Shown one piece after another: positions 51,887 through 60,655 of a stretch of 64,000 bases of DNA. Origin of the DNA: Palsa-189 sp963803735. GTDB taxonomy: Bacteria > Acidobacteriota > Terriglobia > Acidiferrales > UBA7541. Numbering within the stretch: the first letter of the stretch is position 1; each line of letters starts with the position of its first letter. The translations under genes and the position numbers were made by a program. The stretch lies in assembly GCA_963803735.1 (NCBI GenBank), contig CAWDNV010000019.1:429912-493911 (forward strand), read 5' to 3'. The notes beneath the pieces are model-generated. The model was not told the origin of the DNA, searched no databases, and worked only from the letters and a program-made list of their open reading frames with translations.

Positions 51887-53785
51887 ATGGTGAGTTCGCG
51901 AGACTACCGCCGAAGGTTTATGACCCTGTTTTTTGCCACGGCTCTCCCACTACTGGTGGGCTGTGGTCGGGGTCGGAATGCACTTGATCTCCTTAAGCTG
52001 CAGCTGAACGCTAAAAAATCCGCGGCTACAGAACAGAATCTCCTTAGAGCGATCGAACTTAATCCAAAATCGATCCCGCCTCGCCTCGCCCTGGCAAATT
52101 TCTATCTCGAGCAAAAACGCTGGGCTGAAGCAGAGCAGCAATTCCGTCATGCAATTGAGCGCGCGCCGAAAGATCCCAGCCCTTATGCAGCTCTGGCCTC
52201 GCTACTTCAAGCCGAAGGCAAGCACGCCGATGCAGAAGAGATCCTGATTCAAGCAAAGCAATCGATGCCCGATGTGCCCGAAAGCTATTCATTGCTTGCG
52301 GAGTTTTACCTCGCTAGTAATGATCTACCGCATGCCCTCGTCGAGTATGCTTCCTTGGTTCAGCGGCATCCCCAAGATGAGCGCCTCCACAAGGCCTATA
52401 TTCAGGTCTTGGTGCTCAGTAACAAACTTGAAGAAGCGGCCAAGCTGAACGATCAACTTATCAAGGATCATCCCCAGGATGTAGACGCGCTCGTCTTGAA
52501 AGGACAAATCCTGAATGCCCAAGGGCAGACCAAGCAAGCCGTAGGTTACTTGGAAGCCGCCCTAAAACAAGATCCTCAAAACCCAGGGGCCCATTACGGC
52601 CTTGGCGTTGCGCTGGTAGGCCGGAGTGAAACCACGCGGGCCATAAGTGAACTGCAAGAAGCCATACACCTGAGTCCACAAATGACCCAAGCCTACCTAT
52701 CGATGGGTGCGGTGGCTCTACAGAAAGGTGATCTCGACCTACTTCGTAAGACTGCGGACGGACTCATTGGCGCCCAACCAGGTTCACCGGATGGTTACTT
52801 GATGAAGGCGAAGGCCGACATCGCTGCCAAGGATATCGATGCAACGGAAAAGAACCTGCAACAGGCCATTAACATGGCTCCGCAGAATTCTCCAGGATAC
52901 GTAGCCTTGGGCGGCTTGCGGATTATTCAGAAACGCTTCCCTGAGGCAGGCGTACTTTTCGAAGAAGCGCTAGTAAAAAATCCGGCTGATTTGCAAGCTT
53001 TGGCAGGACTTGTCCAACTAAGCTTAATTCAAAAGCATCCCCTTGCCGCTGTCGAGCGTATTGACCAGCAGATTACGAACGTGCCGAAGAATGCGGCTGG
53101 TATGTACTTGCTCCGAGGTCAAGTGCAAATGGCGACCAAGGATTACGGGGCCGCTGAGCAGTCATTCACGAAAGTAGTAGAACTCAATCCCAACAGCATG
53201 GACGCCGTTCTTTTGCTGACAAATGTACAGATCGCCCGCGGGTCGATCGGCAAGGCGAGAGAATCCTATCAGCATGCAATCACTGAGAAGCCGCGAGATG
53301 TTAGGCCCCACCTGCTTCTCGGTTTTCTCGAACAATCACAAGGCAATTGGCAGAAAGCAGAGCAGGAATATCAGAAAGTCCTTTCGATTCAGCCGGACAA
53401 TGCTGCAGCCGCAAATAATCTCGCCTATCTGTTAGTGGAGCACGGCGGGGATATTGATGTTGCATTGACGCTCGCCCAAAAAGCGCACCTGCTGGTGCCT
53501 GAAGATGCGAATGTAAACGATACGCTCGCGTGGGCCTACGTGAAAAAGGGCGTTTTTGCGCCCGCTGTCAACCTTCTGCACGAGGCGATCACTGCTTCGC
53601 CCGCCGATCCGATCTATCATTATCATCTCGGTGTCGCCTACCAGAAAGACAATGACGCGGCGCACGCTCGCGAGGAATTCGAACGTGCACTCGCTCTCAA
53701 TCCTCCTCAGCCGCAGCAGGGTCAAATTCGTGAAGCCCTGGCAGAATCAGCCTTAACGTCTCCTGTGCCGGATGGTCAAAAATGA
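51887..53785 (+). CDS. TPR-repeat lipoprotein
   Basis: A 632-residue protein from the ATG at 51887 (a later ATG at 51920 would also keep the lipobox). The N-terminus ends in a lipobox LLVGC. Some 15 tetratricopeptide repeats follow, for instance PPRLALANFYLEQKRWAEAEQQF. The C-terminal repeats (NNLAYLLVEHGG, DTLAWAYVKKGVF) are closest to those of the PrsT-like protein at 46.7 kb, so the two are paralogs. A role in polysaccharide or PEP-CTERM protein export is inferred from the neighbours. The upstream sigma-54-like element supports membership of the same regulon. Confidence 0.8.
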   Translation: MVSSRDYRRRFMTLFFATALPLLVGCGRGRNALDLLKLQLNAKKSAATEQNLLRAIELNPKSIPPRLALANFYLEQKRWAEAEQQFRHAIERAPKDPSPYAALASLLQAEGKHADAEEILIQAKQSMPDVPESYSLLAEFYLASNDLPHALVEYASLVQRHPQDERLHKAYIQVLVLSNKLEEAAKLNDQLIKDHPQDVDALVLKGQILNAQGQTKQAVGYLEAALKQDPQNPGAHYGLGVALVGRSETTRAISELQEAIHLSPQMTQAYLSMGAVALQKGDLDLLRKTADGLIGAQPGSPDGYLMKAKADIAAKDIDATEKNLQQAINMAPQNSPGYVALGGLRIIQKRFPEAGVLFEEALVKNPADLQALAGLVQLSLIQKHPLAAVERIDQQITNVPKNAAGMYLLRGQVQMATKDYGAAEQSFTKVVELNPNSMDAVLLLTNVQIARGSIGKARESYQHAITEKPRDVRPHLLLGFLEQSQGNWQKAEQEYQKVLSIQPDNAAAANNLAYLLVEHGGDIDVALTLAQKAHLLVPEDANVNDTLAWAYVKKGVFAPAVNLLHEAITASPADPIYHYHLGVAYQKDNDAAHAREEFERALALNPPQPQQGQIREALAESALTSPVPDGQK

Positions 53786-54086
53786 ATACCTCACTGAGAA
53801 GTCTGGTCGGTGGCATGATCACCGTACTCGACTCTCAGGCAGTACGTCTCTGTCAGGCTCTTGAGCATTCGCCTTGCTGTATCTAATAGTTGTCCCCATC
53901 TCGCTTGTGCCGCGCGAAGTTTCTGCTGAAAAACCGACGTTCGCCATTAGTCATCGAAGCCTCGCTACTATTTCCTGATTGCACAACTAAAGGTTGCCCT
54001 CACTAAATGCCGCTGTTGTCATGTGAGAGAAGCTGCGGATTGATTGAGATTGTTCCGCAAACGCGGCAGGCGGTACGCTCAATTCG
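53786..54086. other. Intergenic, nothing recognised
   Basis: About 300 bases between the TPR gene and the PilZ remnant. No gene, no strong hairpin and no repeat were seen. It may contain the promoter of the former PilZ gene. Confidence 0.3.
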
Positions 54087-54357
54087 ATGAGCCACTCGCC
54101 TATTGGCTCCGGCTCGCAACCAGGACGACGCCGTAGTACACGCGTACCGCGCCGAGTCCCTGTAAGGATTCTGGCGAGGGGCATATTCGCTGAAAATACC
54201 GAGACGCTGATCGTGAATGCCCATGGCGCCATCGTTACGCTCTCCAGAGAGGTGGCCAAGGGACGGATCGTACGGATGGCGAACTTATGGTTTCGACGGG
54301 AACAGGAAAACTGCCGGAGCGTTTATATTGGCCCCAAAGTCGACGAGAAAATGCCCG
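54087..54357 (+). pseudogene. PilZ-domain protein, truncated
   Basis: About 90 codons encode the start of a PilZ protein: RRSTRVPRRVPVRI (the RxxxR cyclic-di-GMP motif) and IVNAHGAIVTLSREV (second motif, NAHG), up to RSVYIGPKVDEKMPG. Transposase sequence then follows in another frame. A complete PilZ protein of this type would be longer, so an insertion or deletion removed the end. Such proteins often control motility or exopolysaccharide. Confidence 0.7.
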
Positions 54358-54909
54358 GTTCGACACCGCAGCGCGGAAGCACAAGTCCACCTGACGGTGA
54401 TCCGGGCGCGGGCCGCACTGGTGGGGGCGCGCACGGCTCTGGTCAATGCCGCGCGAGGGTTAGCGAAGTCCTACGGAGAACGGCTGCGCAAATGTGGCAC
54501 ACAGCAGGTGCGCCCGGATCTCGCAGCGGGCTTAAGCGTGGAATTGCGAGCCGCCTTGGAACCGCTGTTGGGGGAGATCGAATCTCTGAGCCAACGGATC
54601 GCCGCATACGACCGGCAGATCGAGCAAATCGCCAAGAAAGACTACCCCCAGGTCAGCCTGCTCCAACAGGTGAAAGGCGTGGGAACCTTGATCGCGTTGA
54701 CCTATGTGCTGACGCTGGAAGACCCGCACCGATTTCGCCGCAGCCGTGACGTGGGCTGTTATCTGGGGTTGCGTCCCGGGCGCAGGAATTCGGGCCGCAG
54801 CCAGCCCCAGCTGCATATCAGCAAGGAAGGAGACCGTTACCTGCGAACGCTGATGGTACAAATGGCCCCAGAACGTAATCTAGGATATTTCGGAAACGGC
54901 TATTCGTAA
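54358..54909 (+). pseudogene. IS110-family transposase remnant
   Basis: The frame ending at 54909 encodes RHRSAEAQVHLTVIRARAAL, a coiled middle, and the C-terminal IS110/IS116/IS902 domain (QVKGVGTLIALTYVLTLED, RDVGCYLGLRPGRRNSG, GDRYLRTLMVQ). The N-terminal DEDD catalytic domain is missing, and the end is cut after LMVQ by sequence that runs into the macB stop. The element cannot transpose, and the noncoding left end, which carries the bridge RNA in IS110, is absent. Confidence 0.85.
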
Positions 54910-56888
54910 CGGAGAGCTTCGATCGGATCGAGGCGTGAAGCCTTGCGCGCGGGAAACAAACCAAAGCCCACGCCCACCAGACCGCTAAAGCCTACCGCCA
55001 AGGCGATCACTTCGGGGCGTATAGGTATAGCCCAGCCAAAACGGTGCGCCAAAATCTGTGTGGTGCTGATGCCAAGTATAATCCCGATGATTCCTCCCGA
55101 TACCGCCAGAACCAGAGATTCGGTCAAGAATTGGGCCAGGATATTGCGCCCTTTTGCGCCGATGGCCATGCGCAGGCCGATCTCGCGGGTGCGCTCCGTA
55201 ACGCTTACCAACATGATATTCATGATGCCAATGCCGCCGACAAGCAACGAGACGGCGGCGATGGCGGCCAAAAGCACCGTCAAGGCGCCTGTGGCGGCGG
55301 TGAGGGTGCTCGCGATATCCGCTAGATTACGAACGTTGAAATCGTCTTCGATACCAAACTGAATATGATGGCGGTCGCGCAGCAACGCGGTCACCTGAGA
55401 CTGGGCGCGCTCCGTGTGCTCCTGGGAATCGGCTCCGAGAGTGATGGAGCCATTGACGTACTTCTGCAGGCCGCCTTGGATCTTCGATTGAAACGTGGTT
55501 TCGGGAACGAACACCACATCGTCGCTATCCTGCCCTTGCATCGATTGCCCTTTGGCTTTTAGCACGCCAATCACTATGAAAGGGACGTTGTTGATGCGAA
55601 TGGTTTGGCCCAGGGGATCGAAGGTGGGGCTGAAAAGCTTTCCCACCACGGTTTGACCGAGAACTGCGGTCTTGGTCTGCCCGTCGACGTCAGACTGTGC
55701 GAACAGCGAACCCTTGACTGCGGGCCAATCGCGAATGGCGAAGTAATCAGGGGAGGTTCCGTTGACGCTTGTATTCCAGTTGTGATCTTCGCTCTGCACC
55801 TGCGAGACCTTGTGCAGGAGCGCGGCAGCGTATCGGACCGTAGGCACTTCCGTGCGCATAGCCTTCAAGTCGTCCCAGGTTAGGGTGGGCTGAGTCCCGA
55901 ATCCACCAAAGGCTCCGCCTTGCTGGCTCGCCCCGGGAAGAACGACCAGCATATTCGTGCCAATAGAGGCGAACAGGCTCTGTACGCGAGATGTGGCTCC
56001 GTCTCCTACAGCCACCGTGGCGATCACAGCGAACACTCCAATGATTATGCCCAGCATGGTCAGAAACGATCGCAGCTTGTTACGCAGCAGAGCTTGCGTC
56101 GCGATCTGAAGCGTATGTGAAAGATTCCATGACGATCTGCGTGTCACTGGCCGGACATTGCCTTCCGCCTTTTCCGCGCCCAGCAATGTCTCGGCGCGGC
56201 GGGGCGCACGGCGTGTGTCGGAAAGAATCCGCCCATCTTTCAAAACCACGCAGCGCCCGGCATGTTCGGCAATGTCTAACTCATGAGTGACGAGAACGAT
56301 GGTGATGCCCGCGTCGCTAAGTTTTTGAAAGAGAGCCATTACTTCCATGCTCGTCCGCGAATCGAGATTTCCGGTGGGCTCGTCGGCCAAAATAACCCGG
56401 GGATTCATAACCAGGGCGCGGGCCAAAGCCACGCGCTGTTGCTGGCCGCCAGAGAGCTGGTTTGGGCGATGGTCTAAACGATTTTCGAGCCCGACCCGGG
56501 AAAGAGCTGCAGCTGCTCTGCGATGGCGCTCTGCGGAAGCGGCGCCCGCATACAACATGGGAAGGACAACTTGCTCGAGCGCGCTCGCACGGGGGAGAAG
56601 ATTGAAATTTTGAAAGACGAAACCCAGCTTGCGGTTTCGGACATCAGCGAGGGCATCGCGGTCGAAGTCCGATACCGCGTGCCCACCCAGAAAATAACGG
56701 CCTGAGCTCGGCGAATCCAAGCAGCCGATAATGTTCATCAGCGTCGATTTACCGGAGCCCGAGGCGCCCATGATTGCGACAAACTCCCCCTCGTCGATTT
56801 TCAGCGAGATGTCCAGCAGGGCCGACACGGTAACGTCGCCCATACGATAAATTTTGGAGACGTGCTCGATTTGAACGATGGGGACCAT
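54900..56888 (-). CDS. macB: MacB-type ABC transporter (ATPase-permease fusion)
   Basis: A 662-residue protein. The ATPase half (about 1-235) has Walker A GASGSGKSTLM, signature LSGGQQQRVALARAL and Walker B VILADEPTGNLD. The permease half has a membrane helix near 275, a MacB periplasmic domain (about 300-510) and three helices at the end (the last ~120 residues). With MacA and an outer-membrane TolC it would export macrolides, peptides or signalling molecules. It follows the macA gene by 16 bases. No TolC gene is in the window. The last codons overlap the IS110 remnant on the other strand. Confidence 0.9.
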   Translation of the reverse strand: MVPIVQIEHVSKIYRMGDVTVSALLDISLKIDEGEFVAIMGASGSGKSTLMNIIGCLDSPSSGRYFLGGHAVSDFDRDALADVRNRKLGFVFQNFNLLPRASALEQVVLPMLYAGAASAERHRRAAAALSRVGLENRLDHRPNQLSGGQQQRVALARALVMNPRVILADEPTGNLDSRTSMEVMALFQKLSDAGITIVLVTHELDIAEHAGRCVVLKDGRILSDTRRAPRRAETLLGAEKAEGNVRPVTRRSSWNLSHTLQIATQALLRNKLRSFLTMLGIIIGVFAVIATVAVGDGATSRVQSLFASIGTNMLVVLPGASQQGGAFGGFGTQPTLTWDDLKAMRTEVPTVRYAAALLHKVSQVQSEDHNWNTSVNGTSPDYFAIRDWPAVKGSLFAQSDVDGQTKTAVLGQTVVGKLFSPTFDPLGQTIRINNVPFIVIGVLKAKGQSMQGQDSDDVVFVPETTFQSKIQGGLQKYVNGSITLGADSQEHTERAQSQVTALLRDRHHIQFGIEDDFNVRNLADIASTLTAATGALTVLLAAIAAVSLLVGGIGIMNIMLVSVTERTREIGLRMAIGAKGRNILAQFLTESLVLAVSGGIIGIILGISTTQILAHRFGWAIPIRPEVIALAVGFSGLVGVGFGLFPARKASRLDPIEALRYE

Positions 56889-56904
56889 CGCGCGTGAGTC
56901 TTGT

Positions 56905-58176
56905 TTAAAACAAACCGCCTCGCCGGTTCAGGGTCATGTCGGTGATTAGAACATCCCCTGGCCGGACATCTCCCTCTACAAGCTCGGACCACGTTCCGTC
57001 GGAGACGCCGGTAGAAACAGCGACCGGCACAGGTTTGCCATCTCGAAGTACCCAGACCTTCTTGCGATTGGGATCTTGTGAAGAAACGGTTTCCAAGGGA
57101 TCTTTGACGCCGATGCGCGTCAGGAGCTGCGTATCCGGCTCGAAGCGCAAGGCCGCATTGCGCAGACGCACGACGCTATCTTTCTGAGCCGCGACGAACG
57201 AAGTGTTGGCGGTCATGCCGGGCCGCAGAAGCAATTTGGGATTCTCGACATCAATGACCGCGTCGTAGGTGACCACGTTTTGGGTCGTCTGAGCTGCGTT
57301 GCGAATCTGCCGGAGTCTCCCGGTGAACTGTTGGTTGGGAAAGGCGTCTACGGTGAAGGTCGCCGTCATTCCGGCGAACAGCCTGCCGACATCAGCCTCG
57401 CCGACGTTTGTATCCACCTGCATCCGCCGCAGGTCCTGCGCGATCACGAAAAGCGTAGGCGCCTGAAACGAAGCGGCCACGGTTTGACCGACGTCCACAT
57501 TACGAGAGATCACTGTGCCGTCGATCGGCGAAATAATAGTGGTGTAGTCTAGGTTCACCTGGGCTTGATTGAGCAAGGCGCGCGCCGATTCTAAATTGCT
57601 CTGATCCGCTTCGATCTGCGCTTTCGCCGCTTCGTAATTCGCCTCTGCCGTGTCCAAATCGGATTGCGCCATCACCAGCGCCGCCTGCAAAAGCTTCGTG
57701 CGGTTGTAGATGGCCTGCATGTTGATCTCTTGCGCCTGGTCTTTTTTCAAGACACCTTCGGTGCTCAGCAAATTGGCGCGAGCCTGCTGCAGTGCTGCCT
57801 GGAAGAGGACGGGGTCCAGTTTGGCGATGGTCTCGCCTTTTTTCACTGTCGAATTGTAATCGACGAACAACTCCTGTACCCGGCCCGAGACCTGACTGCC
57901 CACTTGAACAGTGAGCAGGGCGGAAAGATTTCCTGTGGCTGTAACTTTTGCAGCGATGGTGCCCCGATCCACACCGGCCGTTTCGTAGTGCATCACGGGC
58001 GCAGAATGCGTGCGGCGGTAATAGACTAGCGCGATTGCACCCAAAATCAGTGCCACGACGGCCCCCCAAAGTAGAGCACGGACCACGCGCCGCGATCGCG
58101 AACGAGACGGCGCAGGAAAATCGTCGTCAGTGGGAAGCTCGCTCTCGTTTAGTTCTCTGTCCAAATCAGTGGACAT
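56905..58176 (-). CDS. macA: MacA-type periplasmic adaptor (HlyD family)
   Basis: A 423-residue membrane-fusion protein: cytoplasmic ~33 residues, one membrane helix (about 34-53), a lipoyl half (GSQVSGRVQELFVDYNSTVKKGETIAKLDP), a long alpha-hairpin (about 110-200), the other lipoyl half (YTTIISPIDGTVISRNVDVGQTV) and beta-barrel domains to the end. It links the MacB pump to an outer-membrane channel and stimulates its ATPase. It lies directly upstream of macB in the same operon. Confidence 0.9.
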   Translation of the reverse strand: MSTDLDRELNESELPTDDDFPAPSRSRSRRVVRALLWGAVVALILGAIALVYYRRTHSAPVMHYETAGVDRGTIAAKVTATGNLSALLTVQVGSQVSGRVQELFVDYNSTVKKGETIAKLDPVLFQAALQQARANLLSTEGVLKKDQAQEINMQAIYNRTKLLQAALVMAQSDLDTAEANYEAAKAQIEADQSNLESARALLNQAQVNLDYTTIISPIDGTVISRNVDVGQTVAASFQAPTLFVIAQDLRRMQVDTNVGEADVGRLFAGMTATFTVDAFPNQQFTGRLRQIRNAAQTTQNVVTYDAVIDVENPKLLLRPGMTANTSFVAAQKDSVVRLRNAALRFEPDTQLLTRIGVKDPLETVSSQDPNRKKVWVLRDGKPVPVAVSTGVSDGTWSELVEGDVRPGDVLITDMTLNRRGGLF

Positions 58177-58399
58177 GCGCGTCCCACGAGACCATTTACG
58201 GTAGCCTATTCATTCACTTCCGGGTGGCCGACTACTCAGGAGTTGACGCACCCGTCGCACCGACGATGCGAAAAACCGTTGAAACCTCGCAATCAACTCA
58301 AAGGAGTGGACTCTGTCGTTTCGTAGCAACGCCCGCAGATGGTACCGATTTCGACGTCTGATCCTAGGACGCGGAACGAACGCGTTCAGGCACCGCCAA

Positions 58400-58818
58400 C
58401 TACTTCAGGCTAATGTCCGCATTCTCGATGTCTCGATCGAGTACGAAAGCAACCTCCTCAAATCGGGGCTTATGGTGTCCGGTGAAAGGGTGCCAGAACC
58501 CGCTGGGCTCCTTCGGCCCAAACAAGCCCGTATCGAGGACGCCGTTGCCTTTGCGATCCTCGAAAGCGCTGAGCGCGTAACGCCCCCAGCGACTTCGAAC
58601 TGGAATACAGGCTCGGCTCCAGGCTCGATCCGAATCTGTTGTAGCGGATGCTTGAGGAAAGCATCCGCCGGCCACAACGCGACGTAGACGACATTTTTGC
58701 CTGATGATTTGAGAACATGCCCCGATAGCTTGAAAGTCTCGGCCGCGGCCGATCTCGTTAACGCGACGACAAGGATGCATCCAACCAAAACCGAGCTTGC
58801 TCGAGCTAACGGTTTCAT
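58400..58818 (-). pseudogene. DUF2141-like exported protein, frameshifted
   Basis: From the ATG at 58818 (AGGAGG just upstream) the frame gives a signal peptide (..LTRSAAAETF) and the first half of a DUF2141-type domain (LSGHVLKSSGKNVVYVALWP) up to EVAGG. The rest of the domain (RYALSAFEDRKGNGVLDTG, GPKEPSGFW) continues in a neighbouring frame to 58400. One base seems to be lost from a G-run (GGGGG, + strand near 58591-58595). This is either a recent pseudogene or a sequencing error; restored, the protein is about 138 residues. The family's function is unknown. Confidence 0.75.
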
Positions 58819-59025
58819 TGTCCTCCTCAGTAGGGCTAGATTATAAGCCCAACTCGCTAGAAGTCCGATTGTGGAAAGTTGGAAGCTCCACTGGCGCTTA
58901 CTGCCAATGACGTAGGGCCTGATAAGCGGGGATTTTTGGAGACTGGCGCTGTTCCAGCCGGTCTGTGCCCCGAAGTTGAAGGAATCGTATGCCAAACGAC
59001 GCCACCTAGCTTCTGCCAATCAACT

Positions 59026-59047
59026 ATCAATTTATTCTGTTGAAAAA
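59026..59047 (+). repeat. Left terminal inverted repeat of IS1182-type element
   Basis: A 22-base arm that is the exact complement of 60584-60605. It begins just after AACT and marks the left end of the element. Confidence 0.85.
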
Positions 59048-59090
59048 GTCAGTTTGAGGGACGATTTTTCTGGAGCGACTAGAGGCTGCT

Positions 59091-60497
59091 GTGTTACGTG
59101 AGCGTTCAGGAGGAACGCTGACGATGATGGGACAGCAGCCACGGAGTGAGCCGCTATTTTATTACTTCCGGTTAGAGGATCAGATTCCTGAGGAACATCT
59201 CCTGAAGCGCCTGGACCGCTGCATCGATTTCGCATTCGTGCGGGAACGCTTGCGAGAGACCTATAGCGCCATCGGCCGTCCCTCAATTGACCCAGAAGTC
59301 CTCTTGCGCCTTTTGTTGGTGGGTTATTTGTACGGAATCACCAGCGAAAGGCGATTGATGGAAGAGGTGCGCATGCACTTGGCCTATCGCTGGTTCAGCC
59401 GGCTGGGCTTCGAGCGAGAAATCCCCGACCATTCCACTTTTTCCAAGAACCGTCATGGCCGATTCCGCGGTGTGCGGATCTTCCTGGAAATATTTGAAGA
59501 GATTGTGCGACGCTGTTTGGAGGCCGGGTTGGTGGAAGGTAAGCGCCTGACCGTGGATGGAACATTGGTGACTGCTAACGCGAGTCCACGACGTGGGACG
59601 AAGCCTGAGCAATTGCACGAAGTGGCAAAGGTCTCACGCACGGTGCGCAAGTATCTGGCGGATCTAGCGCGAGAAAATCCCGTGTCGGAGAACGAAGAAA
59701 AACCAGCGGCGCAGTCGATGGCCGCACGCAACGTGTCCACGACCGATCCCGAGGCTTGTTGGGCGAGCAAATCTGGAGGACGTGGTGTTCCTTCTTATTT
59801 CGATAACTACCTGATTGACAACGCCAGTTGCATCATTTTGGGCGTGGAAGGGACGAAGGCACGCTTTCGACAAGAGACGTTAGCCGCTCGCCGGATGTTA
59901 GCGCAGGTGAAAGAGCGGTTTGGCATCTGTCCCGAGAGCGTCGGAGCGGATAAGGCCTACGGCAGTGGAGAGTTTCTGGCGTGGTTGCTGGAGCGAAACA
60001 TCCAGCCGTACATCCCGGTGATCGACAGGCGCCACCAAACGCACCGGCACTTCACGCGTGACCAGTTCCAGTATAACTCAGCCGAGAACGCCTTTCGTTG
60101 TCCGCAGGGCCAAACTCTGCACTACAGCGGCATGTACCGCCAAAAACAAGGCTATATTTATCAAACCACGGAGTCGCAGTGTCGCGGCTGCCCAGTGAAG
60201 AATCGTTGTACTAGCGGAGCAATTCGCCGGATCTTCGTTCACTGGCATGAACCGGCACGGCAAAGGGCCAGAGAGTTGGCGCAAACTCCAGCGTATGCCT
60301 GCGCGAAGCGGGAACGGAATAAGATCGAGGCTCTGTTCTCCGAATTGAAGCTGCGCGTGGGATTGCGTCGTCTGCGTTTGCGGCGGCTCTGGAATGTGTC
60401 TGAGCAGTTCTATTTGGCGGCCACGGCCCAAAATCTCAAACGGCTAGTTCGGTTCCTCTCACAACAGGGGTCTGCGCCGATTCCATGTTCCACTTAA
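59091..60497 (+). CDS. IS1182-family DDE transposase
   Basis: A 468-residue transposase. The N-terminal region has FYYFRLEDQIPEEHLLKRLD and RPSIDPEVLLRLLLVGYLYGI. Catalytic residues are expected at TVDGTLVTANAS (first Asp), VGADKAYGSGEF (second Asp) and NKIEALFSELKLRVGLRR (Glu). A CxxC zinc site (CRGCPVKNRC) sits before the last part. The frame is intact, so the element may be active. A second ATG (MMGQQPRSEP) near 59124 could be the true start. Confidence 0.9.
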   Translation: MLRERSGGTLTMMGQQPRSEPLFYYFRLEDQIPEEHLLKRLDRCIDFAFVRERLRETYSAIGRPSIDPEVLLRLLLVGYLYGITSERRLMEEVRMHLAYRWFSRLGFEREIPDHSTFSKNRHGRFRGVRIFLEIFEEIVRRCLEAGLVEGKRLTVDGTLVTANASPRRGTKPEQLHEVAKVSRTVRKYLADLARENPVSENEEKPAAQSMAARNVSTTDPEACWASKSGGRGVPSYFDNYLIDNASCIILGVEGTKARFRQETLAARRMLAQVKERFGICPESVGADKAYGSGEFLAWLLERNIQPYIPVIDRRHQTHRHFTRDQFQYNSAENAFRCPQGQTLHYSGMYRQKQGYIYQTTESQCRGCPVKNRCTSGAIRRIFVHWHEPARQRARELAQTPAYACAKRERNKIEALFSELKLRVGLRRLRLRRLWNVSEQFYLAATAQNLKRLVRFLSQQGSAPIPCST

Positions 60498-60583
60498 CTG
60501 GAAGCGAAATCGAAAAGGGTGAGGCTCACACTAGAACATAAAGGAAGAATTAAATCCCCGCCTAGGTGCTTGTTTCCCGCGAT

Positions 60584-60605
60584 TTTTTCAACAGAATAAA
60601 TTGAT
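60584..60605 (-). repeat. Right terminal inverted repeat of IS1182-type element
   Basis: Perfect complement of the left arm at 59026-59047 over 22 bases. It closes the element about 90 bases after the transposase stop codon. Confidence 0.85.
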
Positions 60606-60655
60606 TTTGCCGACGTTTGACCTGTCGTGCGTCATCGCAGGGGCCAGGCAAGAGT

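Larger units (their letters stand above)
59026..60605 (+). mobile_element. IS1182-type insertion sequence, apparently complete
   Basis: A 1580-bp element bounded by inverted repeats ATCAATTTATTCTGTTGAAAAA at the left (59026-59047) and its perfect complement at the right (60584-60605). It holds one intact transposase gene. Length and gene type match IS1182. I could not identify a clear target duplication. It lies between the frameshifted DUF2141-like gene and a propeller gene and does not obviously interrupt either. Confidence 0.85.
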
